Of a DNA stretch of 64,000 nt, positions 24,670 to 33,257 are shown piece after piece (the first letter of the stretch is position 1; each line of letters starts with the position of its first letter). The notes beneath the pieces were generated by a model. That model did not search any database. It was not told the origin of the DNA and saw only the letters and a program-made list of their open reading frames with translations. The stretch lies in the NCBI RefSeq assembly GCF_028649455.1, contig NZ_JAQSIO010000002.1, positions 620,001 to 684,000 on the forward strand, written 5' to 3'. Source of the stretch: Curvibacter microcysteis (GTDB lineage Bacteria; Pseudomonadota; Gammaproteobacteria; Burkholderiales; Burkholderiaceae_C). The position numbers were made by a program, and so were the translations under genes.

Positions 24670-26604
24670 ATGACCTTGCGTCGTCAAATTTTGTTGGCCA
24701 TTTCGGCGGTGTTCATTTGCATTTTGGTGGGCTTGCTGGTGTTCAGCGTGCGCGGCACGCGTGACTACCTGGAGCAGCAACTGTCGTCCCACGCGCAAGA
24801 CGCGGCCACGGCTTTGTCTGTGCCCCTGGCCCAGTCATTGGCGCGTGATGACGTGGTGCTGGCGGAGTTGAATGTCGCCAGTTTCTTTGACCGTGGCTTC
24901 TTCAAACGCATTGTGCTGACCGACACCAAAGGCAAGGTCTTGGTCGAGCGCGAGCTGCCTGCCAAGGTGGCCAATGTGCCGGAGTGGTTCACCAACGCCT
25001 TCCCGCTGGCCCCGCCGGGGGGCGAGGCTTTTGTCAGCGCCGGTTGGCGCCAACTGGGCCGGGTGGTGGTGCAAAGCCAGCCCGAGCATGCTTACCAATA
25101 CCTGTGGACGTCCGCGCGTGAGGTGGCCATTTGGCTCACCCTGGCCTATGGCGTGGCCTTGGTGCTGTCGCACCTGCTGCTGCAGGTGATTTTGAACCCC
25201 CTGTACGCCATAGAGCGCTCGGCCCGCGCCGTGCAAGAGCGCCGTTTTGAGCAAATTCTGACCAAGCCCGCCGCGCGTGAGCTGGCCCGCGTGGTGCGCG
25301 CCATGAACGATATGTCGCGCCGCATTTCAGAAATTTTGGACGCTGAAACGGCCAAGGCCGAAGGCTTTCGCAAGCAGGTGCTGCACGACGAGCTGACCGG
25401 CCTGGACAACCGCCGCAGTTTTGACCTGCACCTGGGCGAGCTCTTGTCCGGCCCCGACCCGGTGGCCCACGGCATGGTGATTGGCCTGGAAATCAATGGC
25501 CTCAAAGAGTTGAACACCGGTGTCAGCTACCAGCGCGGCAATGCCTTGCTGCAAGCGGTGGCACGTATCAGCGGCGAGGTGCTGACCAGCTCGGCCAGCA
25601 TCCGGGCGCGGCTGGGCGGGTCGGCCTTTGGTTTTGTGCTGATGGATGTCAACTTTGACGAGGGCAAGTCCTGGTGCCAAGAGCTGCTGACCGGCCTTGA
25701 AGAGGTGTTTGCCGGCGTGCAGGACGAGGGCGTGTCTTGCAGCGTGGGGGCCGTGCCCTTCAAGGTGGGCGAGACCAAAGGCCATTTGATGGCCCGGCTG
25801 GACTTGGCCATTGAGGCCGCGCGCCAGTCAGGCCGCAACACCATGTTGGCCAGCAACCATTTGGTGTCTGAGCAAGACGCCCTGGGCTCTGAGCGCTGGC
25901 GTGCGCTGATCCAGCACGCGCTGAACGACAACCGCTGGCGCTTGCTGGCCCAGCCCGTGGTCAACCTGGCCGACCAGTCCCTGGTGCACATCGAGCTGAT
26001 GGCCCGCCTGCTGGACGAAGACAACGCCCTGGTGCCCGCCGCCAGCTTTGTGCCCATGGCCACTCGCCACAAGCTCATGCCCGAGGTGGACCGCGCCGTG
26101 GTCCTGCTGGCTTGCGCCCGCCTGCAGGCCAGCGACGCCAGCCCCATGGCCATCAATGTGTCGCTGCAAAGCGCCACCCAGCGGTCTTTTGTCGAATGGC
26201 TGCGCGGCGTGCTGCGTGACCACGGTGACAAGGCCAAGCTGCTGTCGTTTGAGATGAGCTGCTTTGGCGTGTCGCAAGACGTGGATGCCGCCCGGGCTTT
26301 TGCCAGCGTGGTGCGCAGCCAGGGCGCGCGCTTTGGCATTGACCGCCTGGGGCTGGACCGCTTGTCCACCCATGTGCTGCGCCAGTTGCCGCCCGACTAC
26401 GTCAAGCTCGACAGCGTGCTGTCGCACGAGGTGGACGCCGAGCAAAGCGCTGCAGATTGGGTCACGTCAATTGCCTCGCTGGCCCGCTCCATGGACGTGC
26501 AGGTCATCGCCCAAGGTGTGGACACCGAAGACAAGGCCCGCCGCCTGGTGGGCATTTACGACGCAGGGCAGGGCTATTTCTTTGGCAAGCCAGAGGCGCT
26601 GTAA
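24670..26604 (+). CDS. lapD: LapD-type c-di-GMP receptor with degenerate GGDEF and EAL domains
   Basis: A 644-residue inner-membrane receptor. Order of parts: helix 1 (about 6-28), LapD/MoxY periplasmic domain (SSHAQDAATAL, VPEWF, AGWRQLGRVVV with Trp126 matching the LapG-binding Trp of Pseudomonas LapD), helix 2 (about 152-172), HAMP, GGDEF-like domain with RLGGSAF (316-320) in place of GGDEF, and EAL-like domain with IELMARLL in place of EALLR. Both enzyme motifs are lost, as in true LapD, which binds c-di-GMP and sequesters LapG. It shares a transcript with the O-antigen ligase-fold gene. The lapG partner is 23 kb upstream on the other strand. Confidence 0.92.
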   Translation: MTLRRQILLAISAVFICILVGLLVFSVRGTRDYLEQQLSSHAQDAATALSVPLAQSLARDDVVLAELNVASFFDRGFFKRIVLTDTKGKVLVERELPAKVANVPEWFTNAFPLAPPGGEAFVSAGWRQLGRVVVQSQPEHAYQYLWTSAREVAIWLTLAYGVALVLSHLLLQVILNPLYAIERSARAVQERRFEQILTKPAARELARVVRAMNDMSRRISEILDAETAKAEGFRKQVLHDELTGLDNRRSFDLHLGELLSGPDPVAHGMVIGLEINGLKELNTGVSYQRGNALLQAVARISGEVLTSSASIRARLGGSAFGFVLMDVNFDEGKSWCQELLTGLEEVFAGVQDEGVSCSVGAVPFKVGETKGHLMARLDLAIEAARQSGRNTMLASNHLVSEQDALGSERWRALIQHALNDNRWRLLAQPVVNLADQSLVHIELMARLLDEDNALVPAASFVPMATRHKLMPEVDRAVVLLACARLQASDASPMAINVSLQSATQRSFVEWLRGVLRDHGDKAKLLSFEMSCFGVSQDVDAARAFASVVRSQGARFGIDRLGLDRLSTHVLRQLPPDYVKLDSVLSHEVDAEQSAADWVTSIASLARSMDVQVIAQGVDTEDKARRLVGIYDAGQGYFFGKPEAL

Positions 26605-26646
26605 ATTCGAACATTAGAGATAACGAGTCAGTACAGGGAGTAATTC

Positions 26647-27675
26647 ATGATTTTGTTGACAGGTGGCGCTGGCTACATTGCCAGCCACACGGGTGTGGCT
26701 TTGGCGCAGGCCGGCATCCCTTATGTGGTGCTGGACAACTTTTGCAACAGCCAGCCAGGGGTGTTGTCACGCATGGGCGTGTTGGGTGGGGCCAGCCCTG
26801 TTTTTGTGCAGGGCGACGTGCGCGACGCGGCAACGCTGGACGCTTTGTTTGCGCGCTACCCCATTGAGGGGGTGATTCACTTTGCTGGGCTCAAGGCCGT
26901 GGGCGAGTCGGTGGCCGAGCCTTCGCTTTACTACGACAACAACGTGTCGGGCACGGTGACTTTGATCCGTGCCATGGAGCGCGCTGGGGTCAAGCAAATG
27001 GTGTTCTCCTCGTCGGCCACGGTGTACGGCGACCCCGAGTCACTGCCGCTGACCGAGACTTCACGCCTGGGCCCCATCAACCCCTACGGCCAAAGCAAGC
27101 TGATGGTTGAGCACATCCTGCGTGACGTCGCGACGGCCCACCCCGACTGGCGTGTGGCCTGTCTGCGTTACTTCAACCCCGTGGGGGCACACCCCAGCGG
27201 GCTCATGGGCGAGGACCCGCGCGGCGTGCCCGGCAACCTGATGCCCTTCATTGGCCAGGTGGCCGTGGGCCGGCGTCCGCAACTCAGTATTTTTGGCAAC
27301 GACTACCCCACGGTGGACGGCACTGGCGTGCGCGACTACATCCACGTCATGGACTTGGCCGACGGCCACTTGGCCGCCTTGCGTTACCTGCAAGGCGACC
27401 GCCAAGACAGCAATTACCTGGTGGCCAACCTGGGCACAGGGCAGGGGATTTCAGTGCTGCAAATGGTGCAGGCCTTCGAGCAGTACAGCGGTCAGCGGGT
27501 GCCTTATGTGATTGCGCCGCGCCGTCCTGGCGACTCGGCCAGTTGCTATGCCGACCCATCGGTAGCCCATCAGCTGCTGGGCTGGAAGGCCGTTCGTGGC
27601 CTAAAAGAAATGTGCCAAGACACCTGGAACTGGCAGCACCGCAACCCCAACGGCTACGCCGACCCGGCCCACTGA
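26647..27675 (+). CDS. galE: UDP-glucose 4-epimerase
   Basis: A 342-residue extended SDR enzyme that interconverts UDP-glucose and UDP-galactose. It keeps the catalytic SSSATVYG Ser and the Tyr147/Lys151 pair in NPYGQSK, followed by RYFNPVGAHPSGLMGEDPRG and GTGVRDYIHVMDLADGH, very close to E. coli GalE. One oddity is GGAGYIASHT, with Ala where most GalE proteins have the last Gly of the NAD loop. It likely supplies UDP-galactose for the polymer. A diverged paralogue follows ten bases later. Confidence 0.95.
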   Translation: MILLTGGAGYIASHTGVALAQAGIPYVVLDNFCNSQPGVLSRMGVLGGASPVFVQGDVRDAATLDALFARYPIEGVIHFAGLKAVGESVAEPSLYYDNNVSGTVTLIRAMERAGVKQMVFSSSATVYGDPESLPLTETSRLGPINPYGQSKLMVEHILRDVATAHPDWRVACLRYFNPVGAHPSGLMGEDPRGVPGNLMPFIGQVAVGRRPQLSIFGNDYPTVDGTGVRDYIHVMDLADGHLAALRYLQGDRQDSNYLVANLGTGQGISVLQMVQAFEQYSGQRVPYVIAPRRPGDSASCYADPSVAHQLLGWKAVRGLKEMCQDTWNWQHRNPNGYADPAH

Positions 27676-27684
27676 TTTGCGCCC

Positions 27685-28710
27685 ATGATCCTGCTGACTG
27701 GAGGCACGGGCTACATCGCCAGCCACACCGCTGAGGCCTTGGCCCAGGCGGGCCACCCCTGCGTGCTGCTGGACAACCTGGCCAACAGCCCGGCTTCGAC
27801 CTGGCAGGGCCTGGCCCAGCTGTGCGGCGATGCCCTGGTGTTTGAGCCAGGCGACGTGCGCGACCCCGCCACCCTGGACGCCATCTTCGCCCGCTACCCC
27901 ATCCAGGCCGTGGTGCACGCGGCCAGCCTGAAGGCCACGGGCGAGGGCGTGGCGGACCCGGCGCTGTACTACGACAACAACGTGGCCGGCACCGTGACCC
28001 TGGTGCGTGCCATGGAGCGCGCGGGGTTGCGGCGGCTGGTGTTCTCCTCGTCGTCCACGGTGTACGGCAACCCCAGCCAAGCTTGCCTGGCCGAATCGGC
28101 CCCCTTGGCCCCACTGAGCCCGGAGGCGCGCACCAAGGTCATGGTGGAGCAAATCCTCACCGATGTGGCCGCCAGCCACCCCGACTGGCGCATCACCAGC
28201 CTGCGCTGCTTCAACCCCGTGGGCGCCCACCCCAGCGGCTTGCTGGGCGAGGCGCCACGCGGCCAAACCCTGAACTTGCTGACCGTCATTGGCCAGGTCG
28301 CGGCGGGCCAGCGCCCGGCCTTGAGCATTTTTGGTGATGACTACCCCACGCCCGACGGCACCGGGGTGCGCGACTACATCCACGTCATGGACCTGGCCCA
28401 GGGGCACTTGGCCGCTGTGCGACAGGTGCTGCGGGCCGATCCCCCCCCCGGCCAGCCCCGGCACCAGGTGCTGAACCTGGGGCGAGGGCAGGGCGTGTCG
28501 GTGTTGCAGCTGCTGCAAGCCTTTGAGCAGCACACCGGCCAGCGCGTGCCTTACCAGGTGGTGCCACGCCGCCCGGGGGACGCCGCCAGCTGGGTCGCAG
28601 ACGCCACCCAGGTGCAGCAGTCACTGGGCTGGCGCGCCGAACTGGGCTTGGCTGAGATGTGCACCAGCGCCTGGCGCTGGCAGCAGCGGCCCGACAGCCC
28701 TGGCCTGTGA
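27685..28710 (+). CDS. GalE paralogue lacking the catalytic tyrosine
   Basis: A 341-residue tandem copy of the preceding epimerase, alignable without gaps over the first 150 residues and sharing the same unusual GYIASHT loop, so it arose by local duplication. The catalytic Tyr147 is replaced by Glu (SPEARTK for NPYGQSK; codon GAG), while Lys151 and the SSSSTVYG Ser remain. HFAGLKAVGES has also become HAASLKATGEG. Normal epimerase chemistry should be impaired or absent. The frame is intact, which argues that some function (regulatory, structural or altered chemistry) is still selected. Confidence 0.88.
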   Translation: MILLTGGTGYIASHTAEALAQAGHPCVLLDNLANSPASTWQGLAQLCGDALVFEPGDVRDPATLDAIFARYPIQAVVHAASLKATGEGVADPALYYDNNVAGTVTLVRAMERAGLRRLVFSSSSTVYGNPSQACLAESAPLAPLSPEARTKVMVEQILTDVAASHPDWRITSLRCFNPVGAHPSGLLGEAPRGQTLNLLTVIGQVAAGQRPALSIFGDDYPTPDGTGVRDYIHVMDLAQGHLAAVRQVLRADPPPGQPRHQVLNLGRGQGVSVLQLLQAFEQHTGQRVPYQVVPRRPGDAASWVADATQVQQSLGWRAELGLAEMCTSAWRWQQRPDSPGL

Positions 28711-28804
28711 AGCTGCGCCTCGATGGGCCAGCCTGGCTGGCCACGATGGGGCGTTTTCTTGGCTTTCAATTCTTCTCATTTCGCTCTTTTTGATGGGCAC
28801 CACC

Positions 28805-29317
28805 ATGACCTCAACCGCCCCCGTGATCGGCCACCTTGATTTACCCACCTTCACCACCGTGGTGGCGGCCAGCCCCTTGGTGTCCATGGACCTGGTGCTG
28901 ATTCGCGACCAGCGCGAGGTGCTGCTGGGCTTGCGCAGCAACCGGCCTGCCCAGGGTTTTTGGTTCGTGCCGGGGGGCCGCATCTACAAGAACGAGCGCA
29001 TGCAGGCGGCTCTGCAGCGCATTGCCCAAACCGAGCTGGGCTTGGGGGAGGCCCTGGCGCAATGGCAGGTGTGCCCGCAATGGTTGGGCAGTTACGAGCA
29101 TTTTTACGACGACAGTTTCAGCGGCCAGCCCGGGGTGTCGACCCATTACGTGGTGCTGGCCCATGTGCTGCATGTGCCCGCTGGATTCGAGCCGCCCAGC
29201 CGCGATGCCCAGCACCAAGACTGGCGCTGGTGGCCCTTGGCCGAAGCTGCGCAGCACGAGCAGGTGCACCGCTTCAGCCGCGATTACCTGGTCGGCGACT
29301 TGCCGCCACCGGGGTAA
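28805..29317 (+). CDS. gmm: GDP-mannose mannosyl hydrolase (Nudix, Gmm-like)
   Basis: A 170-residue Nudix protein with the altered motif GGRIYKNERMQAALQRIAQT followed by ELG, the GDPMH version that cleaves GDP-mannose to GDP and mannose by attack at carbon. LLGLRSNRPAQGFWFVPGGR and YDDSFSG...STHYVVLAH also match E. coli Gmm (WcaH). It may balance the GDP-mannose pool used by gmd/fcl; the same gene set (manC, gmd, fcl, gmm) occurs in colanic acid clusters. ATG 28805 is taken as start; ATG 28793 in frame is an alternative and neither has a clear ribosome site. Confidence 0.88.
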   Translation: MTSTAPVIGHLDLPTFTTVVAASPLVSMDLVLIRDQREVLLGLRSNRPAQGFWFVPGGRIYKNERMQAALQRIAQTELGLGEALAQWQVCPQWLGSYEHFYDDSFSGQPGVSTHYVVLAHVLHVPAGFEPPSRDAQHQDWRWWPLAEAAQHEQVHRFSRDYLVGDLPPPG

Positions 29318-29411
29318 GCGCTTCGTCATCGGGTATCCTCGCGGGCCCGCTCGACAGCCTGATCTCAGGCTCGCTTTGCAAGCGACCTCTCTTTTTCAAC
29401 GCCCCCAACAG

Positions 29412-30386
29412 ATGCAATTGCCCTCCAGAAAAGACCTCAAGCCCTATGCGCAGGAGGATGTGCGTCGCTCGATGATCGAACTCAGTGTGACCTTGGCCTT
29501 GACGGTCTCCACCATGGTGCTGGCCGCCAGCTTGGACGGCCCAGTCGCTTACCTGATGACGCTGCTGGCCGGGTTGGCCACCACGCGCTTGTTTGTGCTG
29601 TTTCATGACCATGTGCATGGCGCTTTCTTCCGCAAGGCGCGCTGGGCCAAGCGCTTGTTTTGGTGCCTGGGGGTGCTGATGCTGACGCCGGTCAGCGTCT
29701 GGCGCCAAAGCCACACTTACCACCACCGCCGCACGGGCCTGCACCGCAGCGCGCAGATTGGCTCCTTCCCGGTGTGGACGGTGCCGCGCTGGCGCCGCAG
29801 CACGCTGCTGCAAAAGGCGACCTACCGCTGGATTCGGCACCCGCTGAATGCGTTGGTTGGCTTGTTCACCGTGTTTGGCATTGGCATGGTGATGGCGCCG
29901 CTGCTGCGCCATCCGCGCGCGCACTGGGACGCGGCGGTGGCGGTGGTGTTTCACGCGGCCGTGCTGGCGCTGGCCTTGTCTGTTGACGCGCTGGGGCCTT
30001 GGTGCCGCGGGCTGTTGTTGCCGCTGGCGATTGCGGCCTTCATTGGGTCGGTGCTGTTTTTTGTGCAGCACAACTTCCCGACGGTGCTCTACCAAAAGCA
30101 GCGCCTGGGCCGGGGCACGCCCGCACCGGTGACCTGCTCGTCCCAGCTGGACTGGCCCACTTGGGCCCATGTGTGCCTGGGCAACATTGGCTACCACGCC
30201 ATCCACCACCACCACGAGGCGATTCCGTTCTACCGCCTGCCCGAGGTGTGGCGAGACTTCCCCGAGTTCCAGCAAACCCCCCGCCTGGTGCCCACGCCCC
30301 GCGCCCTGATGGGTTGCTACAAGCTGGCGCTGTGGGATGAAGACTTGCAGCGCATGCTGACCTGGAAAGAGCTCCGGGCCGCTTGA
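29412..30386 (+). CDS. Membrane fatty acid desaturase family protein
   Basis: This 324-residue membrane protein contains the three His boxes of membrane di-iron desaturases/hydroxylases: HDHVHG (about residue 70), HTYHHRR (about 101) and HAIHHHHEA (about 262), separated by transmembrane helices. It should act on lipid acyl chains using oxygen and an electron donor. Similar genes are common in betaproteobacteria; whether this one belongs to the polysaccharide locus or just adjoins it is unclear. Confidence 0.8.
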   Translation: MQLPSRKDLKPYAQEDVRRSMIELSVTLALTVSTMVLAASLDGPVAYLMTLLAGLATTRLFVLFHDHVHGAFFRKARWAKRLFWCLGVLMLTPVSVWRQSHTYHHRRTGLHRSAQIGSFPVWTVPRWRRSTLLQKATYRWIRHPLNALVGLFTVFGIGMVMAPLLRHPRAHWDAAVAVVFHAAVLALALSVDALGPWCRGLLLPLAIAAFIGSVLFFVQHNFPTVLYQKQRLGRGTPAPVTCSSQLDWPTWAHVCLGNIGYHAIHHHHEAIPFYRLPEVWRDFPEFQQTPRLVPTPRALMGCYKLALWDEDLQRMLTWKELRAA

Positions 30387-30549
30387 AGCGCCGAGCCTGC
30401 GCCCAAGCCCAAAACCTCGACTATTCAACGCTCTGGCCCGGTTATTGCGGGCGCTGGGGCATGGTTGACCCTGAAAGCTGTTGGAATACAGCTCGCTGCG
30501 TCAAGCCACAGGCGGCTGAACGGCGTCAAATAAAGATCAGGGGGTTTCC

Positions 30550-31692
30550 ATGTCACAAGCGGCAGGCCAAGACGCGTCATTGCAGTACATCCACACGCTC
30601 TTGCGCACCATGGTCAAGGCCGGTGGCACGGACTTGTTTTTGTCGGCGGATTTTCCGCCCGCCATCAAGCTGCACGGCGAGATGCACCCGCTCAACAGCC
30701 AGCGCTTGCAGGGCGAGCACACCCGCCAGCTGGCCGATGCGCTGATGGACGCCCGGCACAAGCAAGAGTTTGAGCAGGAGATGGAGTGCAACTTTGCCTT
30801 CAGCGTGCCAGAGCTGTCGCGCTTTCGCGTCAATGTGTTCCGGCAACTGGGCCAGGTGGGCTTGGTGGTGCGCACCATTCCCAACCTGATCCCTGACCTG
30901 GACAGCTGGGGCCTGCCGGCGGCCTTCAAGAACATCGTGATGGCCAAGCGTGGCTTGGTGCTGGTGGTGGGGGCGGCGGGCTCGGGCAAGTCCACCTCGC
31001 TGGCGGCCATGCTCAACCACCGCAACCGCCACGCCAAGGGCCACATCGTGACGGTGGAAGACCCGGTGGAGTTTGTCCACCCCTCGCAGGCCTCGCTGGT
31101 CACGCACCGCGAGATTGGCGTGGACACCCAGTCCTGGCACCACGCGCTGAAGAACGCACTGCGCCAGGCGCCCGATGTGATTTTGATTGGCGAGATCCGC
31201 GACACCGAGACCATGGAGCAGGCCCTGTCCTTTGCCGAGACCGGCCACCTGTGCCTGGCCACGCTGCACGCGACCAGCGCCAACCGCACCTTTGACCGGG
31301 TGCTGAACTTCTTCCCCGAAGAGCGTCGCCAGCAGGTGCTGATGGACTTGTCGATGAACCTGAACGCCATCGTGTCGCAGCGCCTGCTGCGCGGCGTGCA
31401 GGGCGACAGCCGCAAGGCGGCGGTGGAGATTTTGCTCAACACGCCCACCATGGCGGAGAAGATCCACCGGGCCGAGTTTCACGACATCAAGGCCGTGATG
31501 ACCAAGGGCCGGGGCCTGGGCATGCAGACCTTTGACGACGCCATTTTCGACCTGTACGAGCAGGGCGCCATTGGCTATGACGAGGCGCTGCGCCACGCCG
31601 ACAGCGAAAACGAACTGCGCCTGAACATCAAGCTCAAGAGCCGCCGCCCGCCGCCGGCCCAAACCGCGCCGTCGCCGCTGAGCATGGGCTGA
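30550..31692 (+). CDS. pilU: PilU-like type IV pilus retraction ATPase
   Basis: A 380-residue PilT/PilU family ATPase with Walker A GAAGSGKSTS (about residues 140-149), the Asp box TVEDPVEFVH, Walker B APDVILIGEIRDTETM and the His box TGHLCLATLHATSAN. The C-terminus (YDEALRHADSENELRLNIKL) and the length are more like PilU than PilT, which ends earlier. These hexamers disassemble pilus fibres for twitching. PilT is usually its neighbour but is not in the window, so this is a stand-alone copy. Confidence 0.88.
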   Translation: MSQAAGQDASLQYIHTLLRTMVKAGGTDLFLSADFPPAIKLHGEMHPLNSQRLQGEHTRQLADALMDARHKQEFEQEMECNFAFSVPELSRFRVNVFRQLGQVGLVVRTIPNLIPDLDSWGLPAAFKNIVMAKRGLVLVVGAAGSGKSTSLAAMLNHRNRHAKGHIVTVEDPVEFVHPSQASLVTHREIGVDTQSWHHALKNALRQAPDVILIGEIRDTETMEQALSFAETGHLCLATLHATSANRTFDRVLNFFPEERRQQVLMDLSMNLNAIVSQRLLRGVQGDSRKAAVEILLNTPTMAEKIHRAEFHDIKAVMTKGRGLGMQTFDDAIFDLYEQGAIGYDEALRHADSENELRLNIKLKSRRPPPAQTAPSPLSMG

Positions 31693-31926
31693 TGCGGCGT
31701 GCGTGGGCGCCTTGGCCTCCAGGCGCCCCATCCCGCCGCCCAAAATCGGGCGCAGCCTGGTTGGCGGATCAGCCAGGGTAATGCGGGCATCACGATTAGT
31801 GGTTTGCGCTCAGGGGGGAAGTCCTTAACCATGGGGGATTGATTCTGTCCCCTCCGAGACTGGACCCGATGGCCGGTCATGGCAGGGTAGGACTCTGTTA
31901 CATGAACCCTAGGAAGGTCTCGCTCC

Positions 31927-33162
31927 ATGGCATCAGCCACGCTTTTCATTCGCCAGGGCCGCGTGCTGGACACGCTCAGCCTCACCTTGTCGGCGCCCTC
32001 GGATGTGCTGATCCGCGACGGCCGCATTGCCGAGATGGGCGAGGCCCTGGTGGCGCCGCCCGAGGCGCAAGTGATCGATGCGGCCGGCCTGACCGTGATG
32101 CCTGGCCTGATCGACTGCCATGTGCACACGGTGGCGTCGTCTTTCAACCTGGGCCAGATGGCGCGCATGCCCAATGTGTTTGTCATGCTGCGCTCGCTGC
32201 CCATCTTGAAGGGCATGTTGCAGCGCGGCTTCACCACGGTGCGCGATGCGGGTGGGGCGGATTGGTCGCTGGCCGAGGCCACGCGCACCGGCTTGGTGCC
32301 GGGGCCGCGCATCTTTCCCTCGGGCAAGGCGCTGTCGCAAACCGGTGGGCATGGCGACTTCCGGGTGCGCAGCGATGCGCTCGACCCGTGCTCGTGCGCC
32401 TACAAGCTGGGCAACATCGGCTTGGTGGTGGACGGGGTGGACAACTGCCGCCTGGCCGTGCGCGAAGAGATTTTGAAGGGCGCCACACAAATCAAGGTCA
32501 TGGCCTCGGGCGGGGTGGCCTCGCCCAACGACCCGATCACCAGCCTGGGCTACTCCGAGGCTGAACTGCGCGCCATGGTCGAAGAAGCCAGCAACGCCGG
32601 CACCTATGTGATGGCCCACGCTTACACGCCGCGCGCCATTGCGCGGGCCGTGCGTTGCGGCGTGCGCACCATCGAGCACGGCAACTTGGTGGATGAAGAC
32701 AGCGCCAAGCTGATGGCCGAACTGGGCGCTTTCATGGTGCCCACGCTGGTGACGTATGAGGCGCTGGCGCTCGAAGGCGCCTCGTTTGGCCTGCCGCCCG
32801 AGTCCATGGCCAAGGTGGACGGCGTGCGCAGCGCGGGCAAGCGCGGGCTGGAGATTCTGGCCCGTGCCGGCGTGCGCATCGGCTTGGGCTCGGACCTGCT
32901 GGGCGAAAGCCAGCGCATGCAGTCCGATGAGCTGAAGCTGCGTGCCGACGTGCTGGGCAACGGCGCGGCCTTGCAGCAGGCCACGGTGATTGGCGCCGAG
33001 ATCCTGGGTCAAAGCGGTCAGCTGGGCCACCTGGCGCCCGGCGCGGTGGCTGACGTGCTGCTGGTGCGCGGCAACCCGTTGCAAGACATCAGCTGCCTGC
33101 TGGGCCAGGGCGAGCACATCGTCCAGATCATCCAGGATGGTCGCTTGGTCAAGCGCGACTGA
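31927..33162 (+). CDS. Metal-dependent amidohydrolase
   Basis: A 411-residue amidohydrolase-superfamily enzyme with the DCHVH metal motif (about residues 62-66), a probable carboxylated Lys in IKVMASGGV, metal His residues in VMAHAYTP and TIEHGN, and the catalytic Asp in LGSDLLGE. It belongs to the imidazolonepropionase/prolidase-like branch acting on amides, ureas or N-acyl peptides. Its neighbour on the same strand is a complete liv-type ABC importer, so the importer probably brings in its substrate. AGGAAGG precedes the ATG. Confidence 0.85.
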   Translation: MASATLFIRQGRVLDTLSLTLSAPSDVLIRDGRIAEMGEALVAPPEAQVIDAAGLTVMPGLIDCHVHTVASSFNLGQMARMPNVFVMLRSLPILKGMLQRGFTTVRDAGGADWSLAEATRTGLVPGPRIFPSGKALSQTGGHGDFRVRSDALDPCSCAYKLGNIGLVVDGVDNCRLAVREEILKGATQIKVMASGGVASPNDPITSLGYSEAELRAMVEEASNAGTYVMAHAYTPRAIARAVRCGVRTIEHGNLVDEDSAKLMAELGAFMVPTLVTYEALALEGASFGLPPESMAKVDGVRSAGKRGLEILARAGVRIGLGSDLLGESQRMQSDELKLRADVLGNGAALQQATVIGAEILGQSGQLGHLAPGAVADVLLVRGNPLQDISCLLGQGEHIVQIIQDGRLVKRD

Positions 33163-33257
33163 GGCGCCCGGCCGGGCCCTGTGGGGCCGGCCCGCAGCGC
33201 GCTGCAATCCAAACCTGTTTTTTGTTTTTGATTTCCCTCACCCCTAAGGACCTGATC

